Source: an uncultured Collinsella sp.
GTDB taxonomy: Bacteria > Actinomycetota > Coriobacteriia > Coriobacteriales > Coriobacteriaceae
Assembly (NCBI GenBank): GCA_902478945.1
Contig: CABSMX010000010.1
Coordinates: forward strand, 1-32,445
DNA: 32,445 nucleotides
Direction: 5' to 3'
A program made the translations under genes and the position numbers. Positions 7,476-14,545 of this stretch are shown here, piece after piece. The notes under the pieces were generated by a model, which saw nothing but the letters and a program-made list of their open reading frames with translations, was not told the origin of the DNA and ran no database searches. Position 1 is the stretch's first letter; each line of letters starts with the position of its first letter.

Positions 7476-8462
7476 ATGGCGTTGAGCAAGGCATCATGCA
7501 CCGGTCGCGGATTGATTCCGGCAATTGGTGGACATGTGCACCGCATGTTCGATGAGGGTGAAGACGACCTGTTTTCGCTGAGCCTTGACGACGTGATGGA
7601 TGATCGCCCGTGGACCGCCGACGAACTCATGGGCGGCGGGGCTCGCCCGTCAAGCCCCAATCCCGCACTTGCGCCTAAAACCGCATCTGCGCCGACTCCT
7701 GCGCAGTCGCCTGTTTCGACGCCCGCGCCTACGCCCGCACCCACTTCGGCGCCCACGCCCGCTCCCCGCCCCGCAAGCGACCCATCCGAGACGGCGGCAT
7801 TTCTCGCTGCAGCGACGCAGGGCAAATCGGCCGACAGCACCGTTATGTACAGCGCCCAGCAGTTGCCTGTTCCTGCGGCACGCAAGCCTCCGGTCGCAAG
7901 GCTCGATGAGCCCGTTGCCCGTCAGGTTGCCTACGATTCCTGGGCCGCAGCCGATCTGGATGAGACCTCTACCGGCATGCCGGCGCTCGATGTTCCAGTT
8001 AACCCGCTTTTTGCCGCCGACACGAGCGCCGCGGGCTATGAGGGCGGTGCGACATATCCCGATTATTCCGATGGCCATGCTGGCACCGGTCGCATCGAGA
8101 CCGAGGATTATGGCACCGCATCGAGCGATTATCTCAACGATCCGTACGCCGCCACGCCTGCACCGGAATATGACCCGGAGGCCGCATCCGCGCCGGCGTA
8201 TACCAAAAGCACGGGCGAAGAGCGCTTCGCCGATTATTACGTCGAGGAAAAGGCGCTGCGTTTCTCGGAATTTCCGCAGGCAGTCAAGGTTGCCTTTATC
8301 GCCATTATCATTGCCCTGCTCGGCGTCATTGCGTTTGAGGGATTCCAGCTGTTCCGCGGCCCCACCGCGTCCGAATCGGCAACGCAGCAAAAAGAGGACG
8401 ACAACCAGTACCTGGACATTAACACCCTCAAGGGCGACCCCAACGACGGAGACGATGAGTAG
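7476..8462 (+). CDS. Proline-rich single-pass membrane protein
   Basis: I do not recognise a family. The 328-residue product has an acidic N-terminal segment (about 25-50), a Pro/Ala/Thr/Ser-rich linker with repeated PAPTPAPT units (about 56-105), a low-complexity Tyr/Asp-rich middle, one clear membrane segment near residues 270-290 (VAFIAIIIALLGVIAF), and a short acidic tail. With no signal peptide, the long N-terminal part is probably cytoplasmic and the tail outside, though the reverse cannot be excluded. ATG 7476 is preceded by GAAAGGATGG and a TATAAT box at 7436; an earlier in-frame ATG at 7380 has neither. A parallel reading frame inside it is a shadow rich in Arg and Pro. Confidence 0.75.
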   Translation: MALSKASCTGRGLIPAIGGHVHRMFDEGEDDLFSLSLDDVMDDRPWTADELMGGGARPSSPNPALAPKTASAPTPAQSPVSTPAPTPAPTSAPTPAPRPASDPSETAAFLAAATQGKSADSTVMYSAQQLPVPAARKPPVARLDEPVARQVAYDSWAAADLDETSTGMPALDVPVNPLFAADTSAAGYEGGATYPDYSDGHAGTGRIETEDYGTASSDYLNDPYAATPAPEYDPEAASAPAYTKSTGEERFADYYVEEKALRFSEFPQAVKVAFIAIIIALLGVIAFEGFQLFRGPTASESATQQKEDDNQYLDINTLKGDPNDGDDE

Positions 8463-8533
8463 CGAGAGCTGAAGGCGGCCGCAGGATCCCGCATCCAGCG
8501 CCGGCTTCTAAGTGCTGTTTTGTCATCCAGCTA

Positions 8534-8609
8534 CACTTTTCCGAAGTTTTAAGGTGCCTATTTCGACACTTTTCCGTACTTTTACACGGCTGATTTCGAC
8601 ACTTTTCCG
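8534..8609. repeat. Three direct repeats with exact 33-bp period
   Basis: CACTTTTCCG occurs at 8534, 8567 and 8600, exactly 33 bp apart; the second and third copies are preceded by TTTCGA, and TTTTA is also kept within the unit. The DNA between is only partly conserved. This sits in the 365-bp gap 8463-8827. Confidence 0.75.
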
Positions 8610-8643
8610 GATGAAAGCCGAATAATCACTTGGGAAACCAACG

Positions 8644-8669
8644 CCATCCGCGCGTCATTTCGCGGATGG
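8644..8669 (+). other. Perfect 9-bp stem-loop
   Basis: CCATCCGCG and CGCGGATGG enclose an 8-nt loop and are followed by a weakly T-rich stretch (TGCTTGATTT). It may terminate the transcript of the membrane protein gene, although it is 180 bp past that stop codon. Confidence 0.4.
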
Positions 8670-8827
8670 TGCTTGATTTCTGTCCGTACACGTTGATAGA
8701 CTCCATCATGCCTGCAAGGAGCGGGCACGTTTTATCCAGAGTCGGGGTAGAGAGTTGGCTCCACGATCCCGACGCCAACCGGCCAAGAGGCACGGTGGCC
8801 CTGCCAACATCGATGAAAGGAGTCCGT

Positions 8828-9250
8828 ATGGACAATTTCTCCGTGCGCAGTGAGCGCAACTTCCACAACCTGGACGCACAGCCAAAACCCATGCATCTTC
8901 TGGACAAGCCGAACGGCTACGCCTCGGCCATGGTCAAGAGCAGCCTCTCCCACCAGATGTGCTTTACGGTGCAGGTGCTCGAGGAAGAGCTCTGTGCTGC
9001 TGGCAATCCGCATGTGCTGCAGATCAAGTTGTTCGGAGACGACTTGCGTGAGCCGTCTAGCTGGAAGCTCTTTGCCGACAGCGCGTGTGTCGCAAGCAGC
9101 TCGGGCGACTTTGCCCGCGAGTGCTTCTGTGAGGGAGCTGAGGTGTTCCTGGACCTGTGCCGCGACGCCGTACGCGCGGCCGAGCTGCACCAGTGGAGCG
9201 AAAGGGAGTATGAGCTGTTGAGTGCGGCCCGCGGGATTGCGATGGTGTAG
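8828..9250 (+). CDS. Hypothetical 140-residue protein
   Basis: No family recognised. The product is soluble, mildly acidic and has several cysteines (in SHQMCF, EELCAAG, SACVASS, FARECFCEG, LDLCRDA). No signal peptide or membrane segment is visible. ATG 8828 is 5 nt after AAAGGAG; a longer frame opens at 8630 but without a Shine-Dalgarno sequence and across a hairpin. Third-position GC in the frame fits neighbouring genes, so it is likely real. It stands alone on the plus strand, convergent with the exonuclease gene at 9361. Confidence 0.7.
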   Translation: MDNFSVRSERNFHNLDAQPKPMHLLDKPNGYASAMVKSSLSHQMCFTVQVLEEELCAAGNPHVLQIKLFGDDLREPSSWKLFADSACVASSSGDFARECFCEGAEVFLDLCRDAVRAAELHQWSEREYELLSAARGIAMV

Positions 9251-9360
9251 GCAGACAGACCAGACAGCTCGTCATACTGGTTGACGCTTCGATTCAAACA
9301 GCAGTGCGAAGTCGCGCTTACAGCCCTGCCATGCCAAACCGAATGGCGTTCTCAAAAGGC

Positions 9361-10095
9361 CTACCTCCCCTCCGCCTTCAGCCTCAGCAGCAGGTCGCCC
9401 AGCTCGGGGCACTTGCTAGAGAGGCGCGTCTGAGCTCGCTCGCCCATCCCCCACCGCTGGCGGACTTCCCGGGCGCACGGGCTCACGTGGTAGTCCCCGT
9501 CCATCACCTGCTTGAGCAGCTTAGCGGTCACGCGCGCGTCGGATAAGGCGCTGTGGGCGTGACCCGTCGACTCGTCGAACTCGATGCCAAACCACGTTGC
9601 CGCGTCACTCAAAGAGACGCACCCGTGGCTGCCCACGTCCATGATCGAGGTGTAAAACGCCTGCAGGTCGGCCCAGTCCGTAGGAAATGCGGAAAAGTCG
9701 ATGTGTTTTGCCTGACACTCGGTCAAAAGCTGTCGACGATCCGCTCCGCTCCAGCAAACCACCTGGGCGGAGTAGCGACCAATCCAATCGCTGAGCCTTT
9801 TGATCACCGCATAGAGCGGATCGGCCATCGCAGTGTCCACAGCCGATATCCCCGTAAGCTCGCGGACGGGAAACGCAACGCCTTCGGTAAATTCCGTCTG
9901 CACAAACTGCGAGAACTCGCCCATAACGTTGCCGTGGTAATCGAGCTTGACGGCGCCGACCTCGATAATCTCATTGCGCAGTCCACGGCGCTGGCGCTGC
10001 TTTGGCACCGGCGCAAACTCAAAGTCCAGCACAATCTGGCGCGCAAAGTTCGTCGTATCGATAGCCGAGATACACGGTGTCTTTTCAACTGACAC
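9361..10095 (-). CDS. DEDDh 3'-5' exonuclease (PolC/DnaQ-like)
   Basis: A 244-residue exonuclease of the RNase T/DnaQ fold. Exo I is IVLDFEF (D24, E26), the middle Asp is in WSGADRRQLL, and the DEDDh end is HAHSALSDARVTAKLL with the general-base His and last metal Asp. Such stand-alone proteins trim nucleic acid 3' ends in repair or RNA processing. The chosen start is GTG at 10095, 8 nt after AGAAAGG; a frame open to an ATG at 10209 has no Shine-Dalgarno sequence. It is monocistronic, and the next gene upstream on the other strand is the SOS-type toxin locus, though no shared control is visible. Confidence 0.85.
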   Translation of the reverse strand: MSVEKTPCISAIDTTNFARQIVLDFEFAPVPKQRQRRGLRNEIIEVGAVKLDYHGNVMGEFSQFVQTEFTEGVAFPVRELTGISAVDTAMADPLYAVIKRLSDWIGRYSAQVVCWSGADRRQLLTECQAKHIDFSAFPTDWADLQAFYTSIMDVGSHGCVSLSDAATWFGIEFDESTGHAHSALSDARVTAKLLKQVMDGDYHVSPCAREVRQRWGMGERAQTRLSSKCPELGDLLLRLKAEGR

Positions 10096-10453
10096 GGTTA
10101 GGGCCTTTCTCCGTTGCCTGCCGCTTGCTACATAGGCGGCTACATTGCCGTAAGGATAGGTGGCCGCGCGGACATGAAAGCTGGGCGCAATACCATGCGC
10201 CAGGCACACGCCATGCAGACGGCCCCAAGAAAGTTGCCCGCTCTATTCAAATGCATGAAAAAGATTTAGACCCGGTGACTTGAATCAGCGGTCATCCCGG
10301 GCCCATCAATATGCAGTGTACCTACAGAGGGCTGGTTAATCAAACGGGCTTTCGGTGACGAAGACCTGCGCGTCTAGCCCCAATCGCCCAGCGCCGTCTT
10401 CTGCCGCCCTTACGAAAGGCTGCTATTCGAGGGAATCACGTTGCTGTTATTAT

Positions 10454-10467
10454 CGAACATATATTCG
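10454..10467 (+). promoter_or_regulatory. LexA (SOS) box
   Basis: CGAACATATATTCG matches the Gram-positive LexA consensus CGAAC-N4-GTTCG at all but one position. It overlaps the -35 region of the likely toxin promoter, where LexA would block RNA polymerase. Confidence 0.7.
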
Positions 10468-10493
10468 TATTTATGACCGCGCTTTGATAGAAT
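10464..10493 (+). promoter_or_regulatory. Toxin promoter
   Basis: A TAGAAT -10 at 10488-10493 (5 of 6) with a weak TTCGTA -35 at 10464-10469, 18 bp upstream, overlapping the LexA box. Transcription would start near 10500, giving a leader of about 58 nt. Confidence 0.5.
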
Positions 10494-10530
10494 GGCAGTT
10501 GTTGACGGCAGTTCCATGTGCCGGGCAGCG

Positions 10531-10549
10531 CCCTCCATGCGACGGGAGG
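10531..10549 (+). other. Hairpin closing the toxin ribosome site
   Basis: CCCTCC (10531-10536) pairs perfectly with GGGAGG (10544-10549), the Shine-Dalgarno sequence of the toxin. An alternative GGGC / GCCC pairing just upstream (10523-10533) could release it. Occluded ribosome sites are common in type I toxin mRNAs. Confidence 0.6.
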
Positions 10550-10557
10550 TGATGCCC

Positions 10558-10683
10558 ATGACCGATCTAACTGATTTCGTGAAGCTCCTGACCGCTTTGG
10601 TCTCGCTCCTCACGGCGCTTATCGGACTTACCGAGGCACTCAAGCAGCGTACGAAGCAAAAGAAGAGGGGTCGACGCCGTTAA
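10558..10683 (+). CDS. Putative type I toxin, small membrane peptide
   Basis: A 41-residue peptide with one hydrophobic helix (about residues 5-26, FVKLLTALVSLLTALIGL) and a strongly basic tail (KQKKRGRRR). That plan is typical of type I toxins such as Fst, TxpA and TisB and of holin-like toxins, which insert in the inner membrane; sequence similarity to a named family is not claimed. ATG 10558 lies 8 nt after GGGAGG; ATGs at 10552 and 10492 are too close to the ribosome site or upstream of the transcript start. Around it are a LexA box, an occluded ribosome site, a terminator and a convergent antisense promoter, so SOS-induced expression held back by an antisense RNA is proposed (inference). 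Confidence 0.7.
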   Translation: MTDLTDFVKLLTALVSLLTALIGLTEALKQRTKQKKRGRRR

Positions 10684-10696
10684 GGCATTGACCCCT
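10652..10696 (-). terminator. Terminator of the antisense RNA
   Basis: On the minus strand AGGGGTC / GACCCCT (10690-10696 with 10666-10672) plus an inner GCC / GGC pair form a hairpin followed by CTTCTTTTGCTT. It lies within the 3' end of the toxin coding region. Confidence 0.6.
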
Positions 10697-10743
10697 TGAA
10701 CTAAGTAACGGCGCTGCCCAGCTATCACCCTTGGGCTGCCGTC
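10655..10743 (-). ncRNA. Predicted antisense RNA antitoxin
   Basis: A transcript of about 90 nt is predicted from the minus-strand promoter at 10750-10778 to the terminator at 10652-10696. It would pair with the toxin mRNA over the last codons and the 3' untranslated region, the overlap used by Gram-positive type I pairs such as txpA/RatA and bsrG/SR4. Ends are approximate. Confidence 0.55.
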
Positions 10744-10753
10744 GACTTTATTC
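10708..10753 (+). terminator. Terminator of the toxin mRNA
   Basis: ACGGC/GCCGT and GCCCA/TGGGC pair with a small internal loop between them (10708-10742), followed by CGACTTTATTC. It is a moderate terminator 24 bp after the toxin stop codon. The same sequence, copied the other way, would be the 5' hairpin of the antisense RNA. Confidence 0.5.
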
Positions 10754-10778
10754 TACCCACGGTTGCCAGGTTTAACAA
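10750..10778 (-). promoter_or_regulatory. Promoter of the antisense RNA
   Basis: On the minus strand TTGTTA (10773-10778), exactly 17 bp, TAGAAT (10750-10755). This is one of the best sigma-70-type promoters in the window and points at the 3' end of the toxin gene. Confidence 0.6.
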
Positions 10779-10840
10779 ATGAATTTTCAGTAATGGAGCC
10801 TCGGAGCCCGCTCGCTCAACCACCTGGCCATCGGATTAGC

Positions 10841-11075
10841 CGGATTCTGGGACACGCCTTCCGTCCCAGGCCTCTACCGGAAAATGCGTCCCACCCTGAG
10901 ATGCCATCGGGATAGCGTATCCCGTTTTGGAGCCGAATTCCGGGTCGTAGTTTCCGCCTGAGGACCGATCCGGAAACGGCATCCCATTCTGAAGCCGAAA
11001 TCTGGAACGCACTTTCCGCCAAAGGTCGCAAAAGGAAAGCACATCCCATTCCCGGCATCAAATCAGGACGCGCTT
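10841..11075. repeat. Hairpin repeat array A
   Basis: About three and a half degenerate units with GGAAA..GCATCCC and GGGA.GCA.TTTCC arms, period about 62 bp. It fills most of the gap between the toxin locus and the ATPase gene (10684-11089). Reading frames through it are chance products of the repeat. See arrays B and C for better copies. Confidence 0.75.
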
Positions 11076-11089
11076 CATTATCCCCGCCC

Positions 11090-12469
11090 TCACATCTCGG
11101 CAAACGAGATCAGCTTGACGTCTCCCCTACTCTCCGCGGCATCCCGACATCCCTGCGTAAAGCCGCTTTTTGAGAAAAGTGCATAGCTTTTTCGTTGCCG
11201 TCTAAAGAGCTCGCTTCGGTACACGAGCTTTTCCAGAACATCCTCGCCTACCGGTTCATTGCGCCATTTGCACTCCGCAAACAGCGCAGTGCCCTCGCCA
11301 TCGTCAACAATCAAGTCGATTTCTTCCTGCGTATGCGTGCGATTATCCGTCCCCCACCAGCGCCCAACGCTTGCCGGAACCACATCGAGCTGGCCCGCGC
11401 GTGCGAGTTCGTACACGTATTGCCTGCATATAAGCTCAAAGACCGTACCCATGTAATCCGATACGTGCGGCTCAATGCGCTTATACGCCATCTCGGCCAT
11501 ATCGTTTTGAATCAGCCCGATGTTCTGCGGAACAAACTTGTACCAGAACCTAAACATCTGATCGCTCAGCAGATACACGGCTCGCTTATTGCTCGTCTCG
11601 TTTAGGGGCAGCTCGCGCTCGACAATCCCAAGCGACGCCAGCTTATCCACATAGCTCTTTACGTTGCTCGCAGGGATTCCCGTAGAGCTCGCAATCTCCG
11701 AGATCCTCGAGCGCCCCTGAGCAATTGCTTGCACGATCGCATCATATTGCTCGGGATTGCGGCACTCTTGCAATAGCAGGTTACTCGGCTCCTCAAAGAG
11801 ATAGCCCGTAGGAGTAAGAAAAAGACGTTTGATGTTGTCCTTGAGCGGTGCGGCAGGATCGACTTTCTCGATATATGCAGGAATGCCGCCCGTCATGCCA
11901 TAGCAAACCGCAGCGTCTTCGCGACTCATGCCCTGCCACAGGCCGAGGGTCGTCGTAAAATCGAGCGGCATGATCTTAAACTGGGCCGTGCGCCTACCGT
12001 ATAGCGGACTCTCGTAGCCCAACACCTGTTCCTCCATAAACGAAAGAGACGACCCGCACAGGATAAGCATGAGCTTGGTCTCTTTGTACAAGTGATCAAT
12101 CTTGTCTTGCAGCAACGAGCTGATCTCGGGATTCGATTGGGCGAGATAGGGATACTCGTCAATCACGACAATCAAACGTTCCGTGCGAGCCATGGTGGCC
12201 AATGCATCGAACGCCTCGTCAAAACTACGAAACGACACGCCAGCAACACCAACAGAGCCCGCAAGTATCGCCTGGCTAAAGCCATGCAGGTTTGCCTCTG
12301 CATTGGTACGACGAGCTTGAAAGTAAATAGCCTTCTTGCCTTGGATGAACTCTGTGATAAGACGCGTTTTACCCACGCGACGGCGGCCGTAAATCACAGG
12401 CATCTCAAAGGAGCCCGTGCCATACAGTCGATTGAGCTCGGACATTTCCGCCGTTCTTCCGATAAACAT
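11090..12469 (-). CDS. AAA ATPase with DUF234-type nuclease-like domain
   Basis: A 459-residue ATP-binding protein of the archaeal-ATPase/DUF234 group. Walker A is YGRRRVGKTRL (residues 27-37) and Walker B is LIVVIDEYPYL. A winged helix-turn-helix follows (ISEIASSTGIPASNVKSYVDKL), and the C-terminus has a PD-(D/E)XK-like arrangement, EIDLIVDD then FAECKW. The role of the family is poorly known; it is widespread in accessory regions and may sense or cut DNA. ATG 12469 follows AAGGAAGGA, and a perfect 25-bp inverted repeat sits just upstream, probably as operator or promoter. The gene is monocistronic and bounded on both sides by hairpin arrays A and B. Confidence 0.88.
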   Translation of the reverse strand: MFIGRTAEMSELNRLYGTGSFEMPVIYGRRRVGKTRLITEFIQGKKAIYFQARRTNAEANLHGFSQAILAGSVGVAGVSFRSFDEAFDALATMARTERLIVVIDEYPYLAQSNPEISSLLQDKIDHLYKETKLMLILCGSSLSFMEEQVLGYESPLYGRRTAQFKIMPLDFTTTLGLWQGMSREDAAVCYGMTGGIPAYIEKVDPAAPLKDNIKRLFLTPTGYLFEEPSNLLLQECRNPEQYDAIVQAIAQGRSRISEIASSTGIPASNVKSYVDKLASLGIVERELPLNETSNKRAVYLLSDQMFRFWYKFVPQNIGLIQNDMAEMAYKRIEPHVSDYMGTVFELICRQYVYELARAGQLDVVPASVGRWWGTDNRTHTQEEIDLIVDDGEGTALFAECKWRNEPVGEDVLEKLVYRSELFRRQRKSYALFSKSGFTQGCRDAAESRGDVKLISFAEM

Positions 12470-12484
12470 GGGGCCATCCTTCCT

Positions 12485-12540
12485 TTACGTTATAGCTAGC
12501 TATATTATACCTTCCTATAATATAGCTAGCTATAACGTAA
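12485..12540. promoter_or_regulatory. Perfect 25-bp palindrome upstream of the ATPase
   Basis: Arms 12485-12509 and 12516-12540 are exact reverse complements separated by CCTTCC. Each arm holds the nested palindrome TAGCTAGCTA and a TATAAT-like -10 box. The inner arm touches the ATPase Shine-Dalgarno sequence. It is far more AT-rich than its surroundings. Confidence 0.9.
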
Positions 12541-12595
12541 TTCGACAAGCGGCGCACGAAAAGGGGCGATACACCGCCGCACGTGGACCGTTCCC

Positions 12596-12767
12596 GAAAA
12601 TGTATCCCGTTCTGGAGCCAAAAACTGGGCCGTAGTTTCCGCCAAACATGCCATCCGGAAAGCGTGTCCCGTTCTGAGCCTGAATTCTGGGATGCACTTT
12701 CCGCTGAAGCTTCTACCGGAAAATGCATCCCATTCCGAGCGCTCATTCCGGGACACAGCTTCCGCAG
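12596..12767. repeat. Hairpin repeat array B
   Basis: Three units (12596-12642, 12655-12704, 12716-12767). The middle one reads GGAAAGCGTGTCCC, 18 nt, GGGATGCACTTTCC, so each unit can fold on itself. Period about 61 bp. It occupies the centre of the 590-bp gap between the divergent ATPase and AbiEi-like genes. Confidence 0.8.
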
Positions 12768-12982
12768 ATACAATGCAACGATCCGCCGCCCTTATCACAT
12801 GCCTTCAAATATGCGATCCAGAAACACAAAACAGCAGATAGAATGCTCTTTTTCAAAAAGTACACGTCCCGAAACTTACCAAGACTTCATATCCAGCTAC
12901 CGTTCACGGTCGCCGATTACCGCTCACCGATTCAAACAAGAAATATGTCGCCAAAAGCAGGTCATCTACCTGCATGGTTAGA

Positions 12983-13045
12983 TTTTGGTCAGCTTTTGGT
13001 CAGTTGAGCGGCAAGTTCCGGCTGATACGTTTTTGCTAACCAAAA
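12983..13045 (+). promoter_or_regulatory. Candidate operator/promoter of the AbiEi-like gene
   Basis: TTTTGGTCAG occurs twice 11 bp apart (12983, 12994), and the inverted form CTAACCAAAA is at 13036-13045, against the Shine-Dalgarno sequence. Between them lies a weak promoter, TTGAGC (13004) and TACGTT (13026). The layout suggests self-repression by a looping or cooperative repressor. Confidence 0.45.
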
Positions 13046-13059
13046 GGAGGCGGTAGCTC

Positions 13060-14058
13060 ATGACCCATTGCAATGACCAACTCATCGACCAGCTGCTCAC
13101 TCAAGCCGAACAAGAGGGGCGCTGTCTGATTCCCCCGAGCACGGCGATCCGAAAAGCGCTCCTTCGGCGCACCGGCGGCACGGTTATCTCGCCCATGCCG
13201 GGGTTGTTTGCGCGAAAAACGTGCTGGGATGAACTCAACCGAGCGCAACGTCATTGCGAGATTATCCGCGCCCTTGCGATCATCCACCCCGATTGGACGT
13301 TCTGCTCGTTTTCGGCAGCTTGCCTGCTGGGGCTCGAGGTCTCGTGGCGACATCTGAACGTCGTGCATGTTTGCAGCTCGACAAAGCCGTCGGCTCGTCC
13401 GGGCGCACATATTCAGCGGCACCAGATTGAGCCGGCCGGAGCAATACGCAGAGCCGGCATATCGGTAACGCCGCCCATCCAAACGGCCACAGATTGCCTG
13501 CTGCAAACTGGTTTTGCCGACGGCATGCCCATTGCCGATTCGGCGATCTCAAAGCTCGGCCTTGCGCCGGAACAGCTGATGGAGGCCGTTGAGCAACGAG
13601 CGACTGCCCGCAATGGTCGCGCGATTCGCACCGCCCTCACAACGCTTCGATATGCCGACGCCCGCGCCGAAAGCGGCGGGGAATCGGTCGCCCGAGCCGT
13701 CATGATCGAGACGGGCTTTGCGCCCGACTGGCTTCAATACGAGCTGACGGACCCCTTCGATTCGGCCAAGCCCATACGAACGGACTTTGTCTGGGAGCGC
13801 CAGACGCGGGAACTCACGCTGGGCGAGCTCGACGGGCTCATCAAATATACCGACCAGACCATGCTGGCCGGACGCACCACCGCCGAGGCGCTCGTTGCCG
13901 AACGACAGCGCGAGGCGCACCTATCGCTCTACGGCCACCCTCTGCTGCGCTTTACCATGAACGAGGTCCGCTCGGCAGGAATGCTCGCCAAAAAGCTGCA
14001 GACGGCAGGCATCCGGCAGACCGCGCTGCCGACGTGGCTCAACGACGTGGAGCTGTAG
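13060..14058 (+). CDS. AbiEi/Vsr-like protein
   Basis: A 332-residue protein resembling actinobacterial proteins annotated as AbiEi-family antitoxin or DUF559 proteins. The N-terminal 90 residues look like a DNA-binding domain; the C-terminal third has the Vsr/PD-(D/E)XK-like order IRTDFVWE, ELDGLIKYT, ALVAERQREAHL and LLRFTMNEV. In typical Vsr-like members the strand after the Asp motif reads VxVExDGxxKY; here it is LTLGELDGLIKY, which still keeps an E and a K. ATG 13060 is 8 nt after AGGAGG. No AbiEii-type toxin gene follows; a hairpin array does. Function as orphan antitoxin-like regulator or nuclease is unresolved. Confidence 0.6.
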   Translation: MTHCNDQLIDQLLTQAEQEGRCLIPPSTAIRKALLRRTGGTVISPMPGLFARKTCWDELNRAQRHCEIIRALAIIHPDWTFCSFSAACLLGLEVSWRHLNVVHVCSSTKPSARPGAHIQRHQIEPAGAIRRAGISVTPPIQTATDCLLQTGFADGMPIADSAISKLGLAPEQLMEAVEQRATARNGRAIRTALTTLRYADARAESGGESVARAVMIETGFAPDWLQYELTDPFDSAKPIRTDFVWERQTRELTLGELDGLIKYTDQTMLAGRTTAEALVAERQREAHLSLYGHPLLRFTMNEVRSAGMLAKKLQTAGIRQTALPTWLNDVEL

Positions 14059-14130
14059 GAGCTGCTAGGCCGTGCATCGCCGGATCGCATCCCCCCTATC
14101 TGGGCCGCGTTTTCCCAACGGCCACGCCAA

Positions 14131-14425
14131 CGGAAAGCGCGGCCCAGCCTGGACGCTCAAAACGGGATGCACTTTCCGGATGGCGGGCCTGGCGGAAAGC
14201 GTGTCCCGGAATCAGGTCTCGGAACGGGTCGTGCTTTCCGGTTGAGTCCTTCAGCGGAAACCGCATCCCGGAATAAACGCTCAAACTGGGATGCACTTTC
14301 CAAACGGCCGGCCAGCGGAAAACACATCCCATTCTGAGGCACGATTCCGGGACGCAGTTTCCGCATGCGGCCCCGTTGGGAAAGTTAATCCCGTTCCGAG
14401 GCTGGATTCCGGGACGCAGCTTCCG
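14131..14425. repeat. Hairpin repeat array C
   Basis: Five tandem units begin at 14131, 14193, 14255, 14315 and 14377, a period of 60-62 bp. Each is a 47-49 bp imperfect palindrome, GGAAA.CGCATCCC near one end and GGGATGCACTTTCC near the other, separated from the next by about 14 bp of unrelated sequence. It fills most of the 487-bp gap 14059-14545. Confidence 0.85.
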
Positions 14426-14439
14426 CATGCGGAGGCGCT

Positions 14440-14477
14440 CCAAACAAAAGGCCCCGGCTCGCGATGGAGCTGGGGCC
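14440..14477 (-). terminator. Rho-independent terminator of the xdhD operon
   Basis: On the minus strand GGCCCCAGCTC pairs with GAGCCGGGGCC and is followed by TTTTGTTTG. It lies about 70 bp after the Mo hydroxylase stop codon. Confidence 0.8.
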
Positions 14478-14545
14478 AAAGGCGCAGCATATGCAGTTGG
14501 TGTTGAGCGCGAACAGCCCGTCAGCAATGCTGTCCGCACCCTACC

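Noticed and set aside
7600..8472. Second plus-strand frame inside the proline-rich gene
   Set aside because: Arg/Pro-rich product without start signals; the other frame has a ribosome site, a -10 box and a membrane helix.
10492..10683. 63-residue version of the toxin starting at 10492
   Set aside because: The ATG lies inside or beside the -10 box, upstream of the likely transcript start, and has no ribosome site.
12583..12981. Small coding genes through the hairpin arrays
   Set aside because: The frames (also at 10816-11103 and 14034-14573) translate the repeats themselves, occur on both strands and lack ribosome sites.
14131..14425. CRISPR array
   Set aside because: Steady 62-bp period, but the repeated part is about 48 bp, degenerate and palindromic, the spacers are only about 14 bp, and no cas gene is near.
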